From the NCBI GenBank assembly GCA_958299035.1, contig CATQJL010000316.1, positions 26,356,012 to 26,420,011 on the forward strand: DNA of 64,000 nt, given 5' to 3'. This stretch comes from Cylicocyclus nassatus (taxonomy: Eukaryota; Nematoda; Chromadorea; Rhabditida; Strongylidae). The translations under genes and the position numbers were made by a program. This document shows, piece after piece, positions 1 through 10,445 of the stretch. Every line of letters starts with the position of its first letter. Within the stretch, counting starts at the first letter, position 1. Below the pieces are notes generated by a model. It was not told the origin of the DNA. It ran no database searches and saw nothing but the letters and a program-made list of their open reading frames with translations.

Positions 1-141
1 ATCTTATGGTGTCAGATTTGGTAGTTTGAGCTCTAGCCGCGAAGTTGTTTTGATAATCAATTGAGCAGCTGAAGCACACACGCAAGCACCATATTCATAA
101 GTGGGATCCGCTCAAACTACCAAATTTGACACAATAAGATC
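1..141. repeat. Imperfect hairpin (inverted repeat)
   Basis: The first ~31 bases (GTGTCAGATTTGGTAGTTTG) pair with the inverted copy at about 111-141, leaving an ~80-base loop. A diverged relative without the left arm lies at 33482-33575, next to the same downstream unit, so this is the flank of a dispersed repeat. No coding content is seen. Confidence 0.7.
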
Positions 142-375
142 CATTATGGAAGTGAAAAGATTTGATCAACGGGTTGTACGGTGGAATATCGAAAAAGTAG
201 CGTTTTTTACATTTTGGGCAAATTTCTTGAGGGTGTGTTCGTAGGCTCGTTGGAGACTGTTATAGACTGGAGGCCTGATACATCCACCATTCGAGGACGC
301 AGTTCCTAGTGGCTTTGACTTACAAAGGCAAGCAGGCAAGTTTTCTGACAGAGACGAGAGGAGTGCAGGGGAATT
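142..375 (+). repeat. Dispersed unit A
   Basis: This stretch aligns directly with 33568-33830 and inverted with 33212-33440. Shared landmarks are GTAAAAAGATTTGATCA-like, TACATTTTGGGCAAA and GACTGGAGCCTGA-like words. The short ORFs across it are not conserved between copies. The function is unknown. Confidence 0.65.
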
Positions 376-391
376 TACGAACCTTCATACT

Positions 392-532
392 TACAATACC
401 GCTCATAATTCGTCAAAAAAGTCACCGGACTGCGGCGCACTCCGCCACACTCCGCCACAGTACGCCGGAGTGTGGCAGAGTGTGGCGGAGTGCGGCAGAG
501 TGCGCCACACTCCGCCGCAGTGCGCCGGAATG
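392..532 (+). repeat. TIR left end plus 10-bp periodic array (family TACAATACC-I)
   Basis: It starts TACAATACCGCTCATAATTC, continues to ...AAAAAAGTCACCG, then gives about ten 10-base units such as CACTCCGCCA, CAGTACGCCG, GAGTGTGGCA and GAGTGCGGCA. Each unit ends in CG or CA and has A and T at positions 2 and 4. No matching right TIR follows, so this is a one-ended copy. The ORF reading through the array is a consequence of the period (30 bp = 10 codons with no stop), not evidence for a gene. Confidence 0.8.
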
Positions 533-547
533 ATCGTCAATTTAGCC

Positions 548-618
548 ATATCTTGCTTCAGAATGGACGAATTCTGAATCCGAGGACACCGTTCGATTCA
601 GCTCGACGAGACGCATCA
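548..618. repeat. Module Z next to 10-bp arrays
   Basis: This ~70-bp module (CTTGCTTCAGAATGGACGAA ... GGACACCGTTCGATTCAG) recurs inverted at 16357-16415 and 35080-35150, and in diverged form at 31240-31315. It usually adjoins a 10-bp array, so it is probably part of the same larger element. It ends exactly where a Helitron 5' end begins. Confidence 0.6.
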
Positions 619-795
619 TCTTATATATGAAGCTGAACGTCTGTTTGTCGGTTTGTCTGTACGTATGTTGCGAATAGAAAAACCCATTTCTGAACCGATC
701 CGGACCAAACTTGGCACACATACACTTCGGGCCCCGGCGGGTGTCATAGGCTACTTTTCTTTATCGATCGATATCGATTCTATCGATTGGCAGGT
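619..795 (+). mobile_element. Helitron 5'-end fragment
   Basis: It begins with TC (TCTTATATATGAAGCTGAAC) preceded by A, as expected for Helitron insertion between A and T. Pyrimidine-rich CTGTTTGTC repeats and the phrase ACCAAACTTGGCACACAT follow, then TATCGATCGATATCGAT. The same order occurs in the complete element at 23453-24040 (minus) and in the interrupted one at 52330-56890. No 3' hairpin/CTRR end is seen nearby, so this copy is truncated. Confidence 0.75.
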
Positions 796-799
796 TCGT

Positions 800-1400
800 T
801 AGGGCTATGACCAGTAGAATTTGGTACAACAAAATTTTTCCCAATCCAACAGCTCTTCTACATCCTTTGAAAAGAAGCCTGCGGCATCTTTTCAGCGCTC
901 CATGATATACAGGAAGTGGTTTTGGAAGGTCTTTGCTGGAGTCTACTAGAAGCAATGCGCGCTGCTTCATACCTTCGCGAAGAGACGTGCGCAGAAAGAA
1001 TCAAGAATAGTAGAGTTAGAATTTGAGGGACATGCTTTATGTAAAATTACTCGCCTTGATGAGTGCAGCGCTTTTTTCGGATTCAAAATATACTTATTTC
1101 GAAGGAAGTTATGGCGAGTAGAATTCACTCGTGATTTTGAATTCACCATTGCTCTATCTCTTCTGAAAAGAAGCTTGAGGCTGTCTTTTAGCCCATGGTA
1201 ATCTACGAGAACAGCAGTATGAAAGAGTACTTAATGGACATTCTACGTTCGATAGGCGCTGCTTCATATCTTCGCGAAACGACCTCCGCAGAACAATTTG
1301 AGAGAAGTGGATACGGAATATCAAAGATATCGTACCTCCTATATCCTATTTATCAAAAGATGCTGGATGCTTCGCGTCGAGCCGAGTCAAATTGTGGCTT
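800..1400. repeat. ~310-bp satellite-like units
   Basis: Two diverged units (about 815-1140 and 1141-1400) share GAAAAGAAGCYTGxGGC, TCGATAG-type, GCGCTGCTTCATAyCTTCGCGAA and TTCGAAGGAAGTTATGGCGAGTAGAA-like landmarks. Tandem homologues lie at 34110-34742, and an inverted one at 31600-31958. The words CGAAGGAAG and CTTCGCGAAG are the most stable parts. Non-coding. Confidence 0.65.
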
Positions 1401-1466
1401 CGGATATAGAATTTGTCCACTCAGAAGCGAGAGATGCCTACGCGACGGTAATGTGACGTGAATTAG

Positions 1467-1546
1467 GCGACCGTTACATAACTCATGCGACCGTCACTTA
1501 ACTCATGCGACCGTCACATAACTCACACGACCGTCGCATACTTAGG
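1467..1546 (+). repeat. 20-bp tandem repeat, 4 units
   Basis: There are four consecutive 20-base units at 1467, 1487, 1507 and 1527, with consensus GCGACCGTCACATAACTCAT. The last unit is decayed. It is too short, and has no spacers, to be anything but a minisatellite. Confidence 0.9.
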
Positions 1547-1559
1547 CCTAGGGCGTCAC

Positions 1560-2485
1560 GATACCGCCGCGCTCGATTTCTGAATTACGACAACTGTTAC
1601 GCATTCATTACATATTTATGTGTCTGCTACGTCGCTTGCAATACTCGTCCGGCGCGAGGGATCGCAATTTAGCCAGGGCATAGTTCTGTAGCGATAATCG
1701 ACGCGATTTCGGCAAAACTCAGCGATGTCGCTTTGCGTGTGCTGCGCAGGCGACTGGTATCGCTGAGGTGGGAAGGAGATCGAGAGCTTTTTTTGTAGAG
1801 AATGTTTTATCGTGTTTTCGTTTGGAGAAGAAGTCAATCTCATGTGAAGAGTTACGCGAAAAACTTCGATTCCCGATTTTCGTCGTGATTATGATTTGTT
1901 CGAATTCTCCTTTTTTAGAGAAATCTGAGCTTTTTGTTTTTGAAGTGTTTTTTGGGTGATACCAGTATTGAGGTAATGTTTTGAACAAAGTAAATGCATC
2001 TTATTATCTTGCCTAACTGGAAGTTCTCACGTTTTGCTATTCACACAAATGCAAGAGAATCTTCGCCTTCGTTATTAGTGCAACACTACGAAGCAGTCAA
2101 GTTTTTGTTTCTGTCTTTGTGCTGTGCTTCATTTTTCTTAAAAAGGTTATGGTCAATTTCTGCCAAAGAGGTAATACAACGGCCACGTCATAAATCTTAT
2201 CTCATTTCTTTTGTGACATGTTAAGCGCTCAGTGAATTCTAATTGTAACTGCTAATTTCAAAGGACAAAATTCGCAGACTTGTTGAAGAAATGAAGTTAG
2301 AGATTTTCTGTACTTGTGTTTCATCACGATTAGAGACCAACGAGAACGAGCAGCGCTGGATGCTGAGAGTGAAGTAGGTAATTTCACACGAGAATAAAAC
2401 CCACTCAGTTTGCTTGCACTTAGTTGCGGTGTGTGCAATGCAATGGAAACGCCTCATTGCGCCTATGCACTTACGACGGACGATT
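1560..2485. other. Unannotated AT-rich sequence
   Basis: I see no recognisable coding motif, splice-consistent exon chain, TIR or tandem array here. Short ORFs on both strands overlap one another and have no family resemblance that I can identify. Confidence 0.4.
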
Positions 2486-2548
2486 AGTCGTCGCGATTTT
2501 GTCGCCCAAATCATTGAATTCCCGGCGACGAAATCGCGACGACGACAT
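2486..2548. repeat. GC-rich hairpin
   Basis: GTCGTCGCGATTTTGTCGCC pairs with GGCGACGAAATCGCGACGAC across an ~18-base loop, giving an almost perfect stem of more than 20 bp. It could be the core of a decayed palindromic element. Nothing else around it is recognisable. Confidence 0.7.
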
Positions 2549-2559
2549 CGCAAACACTA

Positions 2560-4849
2560 TGCCGGTTGCCTTACGCAACGGTCGCCTAAGTCTACTTCGA
2601 TTTGCGTCTTTTTTCCAAAAGAATGTGAGCGGTATTGTACGGTTCAAAGTTAAACGAATACTCCTTATATTGAGAGTTTCAGGACTTTTTGGAGGAAGCA
2701 ACCGTTGGTGCTGTGTAGAAGAGCGTAGCAAACGGCGTACGCAATACAACAATGAAAAACCGTGGAATGAATTTGCGCCTATTTCATCGCCTCGCGGTTC
2801 TCCTAAGAGATCGGTCATACTTGGTCTTATTTTAGAAGAAAAATCCGAATATTTCTTCTAATTTTTTGATTTTCTAATTGCTGCGATTGTTTACACTCTC
2901 CCCGTAGGTGCATATTCTGTAAGCAAGGTTTGGCATATGCAGATAAAAGTAATGCGTTCACGCACTTGAATTCTACGCGCAGTAGATTTGTACATCTTTC
3001 AAATTGCCAGATCGCGTATCGCCGCGATTTTGGGGAAATTGCGCGAGATGTATTCAAGGGGCCTAACATAATGCCGTTATCTTGCAGGTTGTGGTGGATC
3101 CGACTCAAGTAATAGCGAATAATCATCACAACCGAGGTGCATGATCTGCATGCGAACTCGTCACGGTTGTCTTGTTGGGAGAATTGCGATGCGATGCGCG
3201 TAGTTTATGCCCGGCCTTTTATACGAATTTGAGCGTTGCATTGAATACCTCATGCGTAGTTTCTTTTTTTCAGAACTCCAATCCCTCGCGTTTGAAATAA
3301 CAAAGTTCCAGAAGTGTGCTGCACACTGAATTCAGTGCACTTCAAAAAGGCGGCGTAGGAGGAGGAAAAGGCGGCGTAGGAGGTTGAAAAGATTTTGCAT
3401 TTTGCCGCCATATCCGCAGGACAGACTCAAAAAAGCGAGCATGCGGGATGATTTGGCAAGGTTCCTAATAAACTTGGAATAGAAAATAGAGAGAATGTAA
3501 GAAAAGAATCTCGCATAACTCTACTCGAAAAAACGCCGAAGAAAAGTGAGAGGCAAACTTGAAATTCCCTTCTATGGCTTCAAAATAATTAACAGAGAGA
3601 ATTTCCACATTTTACTTTTCAAGGCGATTTTACACAGCAAATTTAGAATCAGTACTTCATCAGGTCTTGAATTGTAAATTACAAAATGGAAACAGCACCT
3701 AAAACAAATAAAAGTTGTTGCTGGCATTTGAAGAAATCGAACTTATTTATTTATTTATCGAATGCACAAAAAGTGCGTTGTTTAGTAAGTAGTTTTTGAT
3801 TTTCTGGAACTCAATCCGAGGATTAAGTAAACTCTTAGCAAGATTTAGCAATTTTAGTTTTTGAAATTATGGCTGAATAAAATGACGGATTGTTGAAAGT
3901 TAAGATAAGATTACAAACTCAAGGTTTGATTCGAACAGGTATTCGTAAACAAAAACATTTGAATTCTGTATCACAAACAGGGCATGAGGGACCCGTCTTC
4001 TAGCTATTTTGCTATGTACTATCTCATGTCATTCTGGGAAGTCAATACTCGAAATCAATATCGCTTGGAGATAAATGATATTATAGTCTTTAACAAATTT
4101 CCTACTACAATTCCTAAGTTGAGCGACGATTTGACAACTGGGTCCTCTTTGAGTTTCCTGGCAAGTTTTCTTGGAAACCTGGTCAATTTTCGGCAGTGCT
4201 TGCGCCTATAACTACACCCTACTCTACATGAATTCAATACGACCATGCGGCTAGGCTTTGATTCCTCCTGCGCGTCCTGTCTTTGGAAAGAGGGTCTTAA
4301 TTTTTCTGACAGCTCAAAATGATTTGAACTCAGGGCGCACCAAAAACGTGTTCCTGTGGAATGGGGACTCTAATCAGTTTTTTAAGTCGCAATATGCTTT
4401 TTAACAGATAAGCTGCTTGACACCCGAAGAATCCCTCTGTACCTGTCGATATTTTCGTCCGAGTTTCACCTTACCTCAGAGTCAGTACACCTCGATCCTC
4501 AAATTTCAGCTTCTGCAGGCGCAACTACAATGAAGTTTGCGCATGGCACGTACAAGTTTGTATGATTGTGCGAACGAGGAAATTTCTGCGATTTCGAGCA
4601 TGCAGACGTCACCCGCAAAAATGAGTGAGCAGACCAACGCACTCATAGCTTTTGCTTTGTAGCTCAAAAATGTCCAAATTAGCTTTGCGAAAAATCACAA
4701 AATCACAGCACGGATACACCATTATGCAAGCAAAGCACTTTTTGGAGAGGCAAAAGCCGAGATTTGAGGCTTTGATGCTAACGGTAGGATAAGGTTGAAT
4801 GTAGCTAAAATGCAACAAGCACAAAGAGTTTTTTATTTGTTTTCGAGCG
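2560..4849. other. Unannotated region
   Basis: No gene is supported. There is a local duplication of AAGGCGGCGTAGGAGG at about 3347-3390, and otherwise unique AT-rich sequence. The 145-codon ORF at 2424-2861 shows no motif I recognise and overlaps an antisense ORF of similar length. Confidence 0.35.
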
Positions 4850-5300
4850 TTAAAGGCTGTACCTCGGCAGAATGAGACCCGTGACAAAACAAGGTCACAG
4901 GGTAGGAGCCCCCATATGGAACCTATCGGCCAAAGTCCGATCTTTCTCTGCCACTTCTAACCCCCCAAATTCTAACGCGGAAGCAGCGCTCATCTCCTGT
5001 CCTCTTCGAACCCGCCCACCCCATGGACGAGTGAACGCGAAGCCCTGGCGAAGACGCAGAGTCGTTGCGGGACCTCATGCTTATAGCATTGCGGCTGGCG
5101 CTCTGACCGCGGAGTTCACTCGTCCACGGGATGGGCGGGTTCGGAGAGGACAGGAGATGAGCGCTGCTTTCGCTTTGAAATTTCGGGGGTTAGAAGTGGC
5201 AGAGAAAGATCGAACTTTGGCCCGTAGGTTCCATATGGGGGCTCCTACCCTGTGACCTTGTTTTGTCACGGGTCTCATTCTGCCAATGTACTGCCTTTAA
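4850..5300. mobile_element. MITE with ~110-bp inverted arms, TTAA ends
   Basis: The left arm TTAAAGGC...CGGCAGAATGAGACCC pairs with its complement ending at 5300, and the arms run through the CCCCCATATGG region. TTAA stands at both outermost positions, so it is either a TSD or part of the TIR. The AGGCAGT(G/A)(C/T)CTCGGCAG-like start recurs at 5918, 6298 and 11532. The internal ORFs on the two strands are near-identical peptides because the arms are inverted copies. Superfamily uncertain. Confidence 0.85.
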
Positions 5301-5914
5301 GCAGCACATTTGGAAAAGTTATTATATCTTAAGTCCTGTTACAAGCTATCTGAAGCCCTTAGGCCACATGAAACAGACACTTTGAGCTCAATGTGCTTGA
5401 AAGCATTTTGTGTCATCTAAACGTAAGAAAAGTAAAGCTCCTCTGTGTGAAGTGCACTGGTCCGGCGTACCACATTTCTCGAGCTTTATTACAGTAAAAA
5501 TACAAAAAATTCTGAACGTCAAAGGCCACAGCTTTGAGTAAAAAAGGAGCTTTACTTGACGTGTTTGTACTACACAAACCGCCCAAAATTTGTATTCTAG
5601 ACAAATTTATTTCTAGGTTGAAGAGACTTTAATCTCGTACATGCCTTTTCGGCTATGCTTTTATAGCACCAATGGTTTTTGGCTTTCTCCCAAGATGTCC
5701 TGAAACTCTTAATATAAGAAGTGATCGTAATATATAACACTTTCCTTTAGTGTCTTTTTTATATTTGCTGCAATACAGGAGGAATGGATGACATTGTAGC
5801 TGCTCTCCCAAACAAAATGAAAGATCATTTTAACCTAACTAAGAGTTGCGATCCGAAACAGGGTGCACATCATTGGATGAGCCTTATTGAGTGATTCAAA
5901 AACTGACTTACAAT
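5301..5914. other. Mostly unannotated; weak inverted repeat
   Basis: GTAAAGCTCCTCTGTG near 5430 and AGGAGCTTTACTTGAC near 5545 form a weak inverted pair, perhaps a decayed MITE. No gene is supported. Confidence 0.35.
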
Positions 5915-6430
5915 TAGAGGCAGTGTCTCGGCAGAATTTTCGTTTTCCAGTTTCCATGTTTTCTTTTCGGAGCCTTCTCGCCATGAGGAACCCATATCTG
6001 GGCTTTTCAGCGCATGAAAATTTCGAAAATGAGCTTTTCCGAGGTCTTTTAGGTCCGCATTTAATGAAGATACAGTCTCATGAGGGAAGAGGGGCGAGAC
6101 TTCTGTCTTTCGCGCCCCGCCTCCTTCGTTCCCCCCTCCCCCATATTCACGTATTTTCCACCGAATGCGGACCTGGAGAGCTTGAGAAAAGCTCATTTTG
6201 GCCATTTTCATGGGCTGAAGCTGATAGGGTTCCTAGCGAAAAGGCTCCGAAAAGGTGAAAATCTGCAAAACAAAATTCTGCTAAATTTTTCTTTTAAGAG
6301 AGTGTTCCGGCAAAATTTCGCTTTTCGGTTTTCACCTTATCAGAGCCTTCTCGCCATGTTGAAACCACATCTGGGCTTTGCAGCGTTTGAAATAAGCAAA
6401 AATGAGCTTTTGCGAACTCTCCGTGTCTGC
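5915..6430. repeat. Three diverged copies of an AGGCAGTGTC-type repeat
   Basis: Copies lie at about 5918-6060 (+), 6160-6270 (-) and 6298-6425 (+). They share GTGTCTCGGCAGAATTTTCG, GGAGCCTTCTCGCCATG and TGGGCTTT(T/G)CAGCG words. The alternating orientation suggests nested or rearranged MITEs. ORFs crossing it are repeat-derived. Confidence 0.65.
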
Positions 6431-6730
6431 ATTCGCTGCAAAATACGTTTATGTGGGTGGGGTCTGGAAGACTTCCTTAGCGGATCTTGGGCTTTCCAGA
6501 GGCGCTTTCTCACCCTAGATTTTAGTGATAGATTAGTTTGAGGGTCTGCCACGGCAACAGTGTAAAATCCCGACACCCATCATCTTTCCGAGACGCTGGC
6601 TTTGAGTACCTGCTAAGCGGCTCCAGAAAAAGTTACTGGCGTCTGATGTCTAAATGGAAAACATTCAGTGTCTTCAGCTACAAAATTTGATTGTTTGGCT
6701 CATAAGTTTTTGCAGTGAATCGCTCAGCAA

Positions 6731-7296
6731 ATACTCAGATAATTGCGGGGGGAGGCGACCATGCGGTTTATGGGCAAGCAGGCACCGAAAAATAGTTTGC
6801 TGATTTTTTGCGGTCCGCTTGCTGATATTTGGAAGAATGTTGGCTAAATTTTAGACGTATGCTCGGAAAACAATTGGGCTCTTTTATAGATTACCTGCGG
6901 CTAAGTGGCCGCATTCTTGCGGAATTTCCGCGAGAATATGCACAATATTATTAAGAGCCGCACGGTTCTTAGTGAAAGACCACAACCCGTAGGTACCTTC
7001 CGCTAAAAGAAAATACCCCAGAACTCGGGTAATTGAACCACCGTGACACCTCTGACGTGTAGAGTGTTACCTTTGCTCGACGTACGCCCGAAACTGCGTA
7101 CAAGAGTTAGAGCGCTCGCTGAAAGAAATTATTTGACGACCGCTCGCAGAAAATGCTGTTTTGCTGCCTGCCAGCAACATGCGACAGTAAAGCACGTACG
7201 CTTGTTGAAAGTTTGGCAACGCCCCAAAATTCTGCTGACCGCTTGCAAGAAAGCGCGAGTTTGCGGACCGCCTGCCCTCGGCGATTGACTGAGTAT
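6731..7296. mobile_element. MITE family M (ATACTCAG...AATCGCCG TIR), copy 1
   Basis: The TIR is ATACTCAGATAATTGCGG at left and CGGCGATTGACTGAGTAT at right, 566 bp. Two other copies are at 55961-56537 (inverted) and 56999-57528 (direct). The inner sequence (GCGGTCCGC, GTAGGTACCTTCCGCTAA) is conserved across copies but non-coding. Confidence 0.85.
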
Positions 7297-7308
7297 GGAA
7301 GGCATCTG

Positions 7309-8307
7309 GGCCGGTAGTAATCCTCCCGGCCTGGCGGCATGTTTCATCAGGTTGCCGTCACCCTTTACGTGAAGTCGGCGGGAACACCGACCTCAAGTTT
7401 ATGCCTTCCAAACTTTTCACCACGATCTTTCTGGTCGAGCAAGTCTTGGTGACCTTAGAGAGCCTCACCTGGCAATTAAACATTCCCCCCCCCCCTCTAA
7501 ACAAATTTGTTGAGGTAGGCAGGAAGTGCTGGCGGCAACTTCGCGAGCTGACCTGGCGGCATAACGTCTAAATTTTAACGCTGAGAGATGCCGCTAGGTC
7601 AGAGAGTACGAAAAATAGCGTGCTCTTTTGAGAGATCAAGGTGCTACCATCCCGACGTGCTCCTACTACGTCGAGGTGGCAACACCTTGCTGGCGCGTCT
7701 GCAGGTTTGCGATTTGCGGCGATATCACACAATTTACTTCAGGAGGAAAAATCAAAGATTCTACTTTTCATCAAAAAAACTATCATTTTTCTCATTGTGT
7801 AAATTTCTCTTCTTCAAAACGACGGTTTTTCTTATAGAGAAAAAAATCAGGTAACGCCTTAGAACCATAAAGAACACCATCTTTTTTTGGCAATCTCCTC
7901 TAAATCTCGTCTGCACCGATTTCGCCCCTCTCTCGCTCATATCAATCAGCTGTTCTTTCAGGTCAAAGTCTCTCACGCAATGTATTGATCTCTCTTACAG
8001 GCGGCCACTTACCACTGCGTTCCTGAATGTTGGTGCAATCGGCAGTGAATGACCGAATGGTCGAATGGTTAACGTGGTGGCACTTCAAGTTAACGTATGT
8101 AGGTTCGACCGCGCGCGAGGTAGCAGTTTTGCGGCTGTCTGCGTCATCAAAATTCAATGTGGGAAATGATTGTGTACTAACGTTATATAAGATTATTATA
8201 ATCTACAATAACTCCGCGAGCTGCCGCCGAAGATGGCAACTTTCCGTGATGTGTGCCAACATGGCGGTATATTTGATGCCGCCAAGTAGGGTAGATTACC
8301 ACCAGCC
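7309..8307. mobile_element. 999-bp TIR element with CTG target duplication
   Basis: The left TIR GGCCGGTAGTAATCCTCCC...GGCGGCAT matches the inverted right end ATGCCGCC...GATTACCACCAGCC. CTG flanks both sides (7306-7308, 8308-8310). The paralogous block has the uninterrupted site near 57563 (GCATCTGATAATATGCA), which confirms the boundaries. A 3-bp TSD and GG/CC ends are compatible with PIF/Harbinger- or CACTA-like groups, but no transposase is present. A tRNA-Leu-like stretch lies inside. Confidence 0.88.
8050..8110 (+). other. tRNA-Leu(CAA)-like sequence (SINE head or pseudo-tRNA)
   Basis: TGGTCGAATGGTTAACGTGG resembles the A-box/D-arm of tRNA-Leu. TTCAAGT fits an anticodon loop with CAA, and AGGTTCGACC a B-box. 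The T stem cannot close (GTAGG against GCGCG) and no acceptor pairing is seen, so it is not a functional tRNA. It lies within the 7309-8307 TIR element. Confidence 0.55.
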
Positions 8308-9052
8308 CTGATAATATGCATTTCATGCCAGTGCGATTTGAGATCAGGTACGAGCGTTGGGCGTCGCAGGCCACATCAGGAGGGGGGATATTAAGGGGCT
8401 AGAGAAGGAAGGTTCACAAAAGACTTGATATTGATGTTCAGGATCAAATGATATGTGTTAACAAGGTGGAACAAGGTTGAATAAGTCCAATAAGCAAATT
8501 GAAAGCACACTAAGGTATTGATCTACCGTCGTATATAGGATTGTTCACGTGGGATATGACGCAAAAAATGCCCATATTTTGCATAAAACAACTAAAATTT
8601 TGAAAGTTTAACTTTATCTGACATACATGAAAGTTTTGCGTAAGCTCCCTGGATCTTGCTTGAAAATGCCCGCTTCTGATTCAAATACATTCACTTGATC
8701 ATTTTCGTGAATTTTTTACTAAAATGCGCGCTGTAGTGATTTATTCTGATAAGTTTCAGAAGGGGCAAACCATGTACTTTCTAGCAGCCTTCAGAACAAA
8801 CAAAATTTTTCTTATATCCTGTCTAATAAAGAAAAAACCTAAAATCTGCGCTTTTAAAAAGCTCTTCAATAGGCCCACCTTGTTCGAAAGTAAAACTTAA
8901 GGCACTGCGAAGCAAAAATGAGACATGAAAAGTCGAAAAATGAATTTTTGAAAGTTTGTCATACTTGATGTGAACTATCCTGTACATACGGTAAGCATTA
9001 CAAAAAACTGCACTAATTCTTGAGTATAATTTTTGTAATTAACATCTTGAAT

Positions 9053-9147
9053 CCACGGATCTCCCTTTTAGAGAGATCCCAGTCGGTTAGTCGCGAGGCT
9101 ACGTGGGGCGTCCCCAGGTGGGGATAGGGGGCCAATCGCGAACCACC
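9053..9147 (+). mobile_element. RTE 5'-UTR fragment
   Basis: This is near-identical to the start of the RTE element at 13920-14010 (GTTAGTCGCGAGGCTACGTG, CGTCCCCAGGTGG). It stops within a few bases of the palindrome at 9151, so only the 5' end is present. That is unusual, because LINE fragments are normally 5'-truncated. Confidence 0.75.
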
Positions 9148-10082
9148 AATTGCGAAAATTCTCAGCGAATTCGGTAAAGCCGGCGAAAAACGAGTGTTGC
9201 AGACATAGCCGCATCGCCGAGAATTTTCACATTTCAAAGTCATAATTGTAATTGGAAAAGAAAATTGCACTTTTCTTGTGTGCATAAATTGCCGTCGTGT
9301 AAGGAGCCTAAGCTGTCACTTCTCGTTTTTCTTGTCTGGGCTCAAATTGAGTACATTAGCGCACACAAGCATACAAGTATGTGTCTACTATATATCAAAG
9401 CATGTAGATGTCATAACGTTTAGGATAAAAATCTGGCTAAGATTAATTTGTGTTTTCGATTTTGGCCTACATTTCCTTAGGAATATTACTGCAGTTTTGC
9501 TTTCTATGTCTTATAAGGCTTGTTCTCTCTATCCAGCAGTAAGCAACGCATTACTTAGTACTAGATCGAAACAAAAAGTTTATCAACACGCAATGAGCGC
9601 CCCCTCTTTAACCTGATGATTATTTGTGTCTTAACTTTGTCTGCCAGATAAAGTGGGCATGAGGCACGCAAAGTCTTCCAAACTCTTGATTTTCCATTTA
9701 TTTAGATAAAAGAAACATGCATTCTTTTCCTCGTGCCGTTTTGAATGCACGTTTGATCTGCGACCCCAACCTGGTATTGTCCATCAGTGCGGTCCGTCAA
9801 CTACCGCATGGGATTCCAGTTTGAAGGAGGAGGGGTGGGTATGTTTGTAAATGAAGGTGCATGCCATTGCCCATGCACTTCGAAGAATTTTTTGGGGCGC
9901 TTCTCAAAATTCTTGCAGCCCATAGCCCTTAAATTCTAACAAGGAAACGATGCTCGGTGTCCGTGGCCTTTTGAGATGAGTTGTATACCATTAGACTCGC
10001 TTTGGAACGTTGATTCCGAATCTGACTTCCAATTCTGCTAATCGTTTCTCTGAAAGAAGTTATGGAGGAATTTTGTGCCAAA

Positions 10083-10152
10083 TTTGGCCACGTTATTGTC
10101 TAGTGGTTAGTGTGATAGTCTCATAACTTGATGCAGGTTAGGTTCATCCTTT
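10083..10152 (+). other. tRNA-Met-like head, left arm
   Basis: GTCTAGTGGTTAGTGTGATA (A-box-like), then AGTCTCATAACTTGATG, whose CTCATAA fits a Met anticodon loop (CAT), then AGGTTCATCC (B-box-like). Acceptor and T stems do not close, so it is a tRNA-derived relic, probably a SINE-type promoter head. Confidence 0.5.
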
Positions 10153-10369
10153 TGTGTTTTTATTTTGCACTGCCTCAATTGAACTTGTTCGAGATCTACT
10201 CGAATTATGACTGGATACATTTTAGCGCAAATAGTAGTCATTTTTTCCTAATTTCCACATTTTTTCAAGAGTAAGGGCATTCAGTTAGCTCGAAGATGCG
10301 AAAGAAGGTTAATTGAGGCAATGCAAAACTAAAAAACACGAAAAGACTCGGACCCTACATCTGCATCAA

Positions 10370-10445
10370 CTCCCGAGCCTCTCGCACTAACCACCAGACC
10401 ACAACGCACCTTTACCGCTGGCGCTCCGATCGTATTTTAGTGGGC
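10370..10445 (-). other. tRNA-like head, right arm
   Basis: The minus strand reads GTGGTCTGGTGGTTAGTGCG, then GTTGATGCAGATGTAGGGTC, aligning with the left-arm tRNA-like segment. The two heads face each other near the palindrome centre. Its anticodon loop has diverged. Confidence 0.5.

Larger units (their letters stand above)
6700..9052 (+). repeat. Duplicated block, copy 1 part 1
   Basis: It is collinear with 56966-59050, beginning with GCTCATAA...CAGTGAATCG and ending in the shared TTTTTGTAATT stretch. Copy 1 has an extra 999-bp TIR element (7309-8307) and lacks the 705-bp element found in copy 2 (58041-58745). Outside these insertions the copies match base by base with modest divergence. 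Confidence 0.8.

Noticed and set aside
429..532. Arg/Ala/Ser-rich repeat proteins encoded by the 10-bp arrays
   Set aside because: A 10-bp unit without stops gives open frames in several phases on both strands. There is no start context or conservation of one frame.
1467..1546. CRISPR-like array
   Set aside because: Repeats are directly adjacent without spacers, in a eukaryotic repeat context. It is a 20-bp minisatellite.
2424..2861. 145-codon ORF as a gene
   Set aside because: It overlaps antisense and other-frame ORFs, crosses a perfect hairpin (2486-2548), and shows no recognisable domain.
9278..9616. 112-codon ORF and its counterpart at 11046-11252 as a conserved protein pair
   Set aside because: They are the same sequence in the two arms of a palindrome. 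Frames are interrupted differently, and identity reflects the inverted repeat.
10083..10152. Functional tRNA-Met gene
   Set aside because: Acceptor and T stems do not pair; only box-like motifs and an anticodon-like loop remain.
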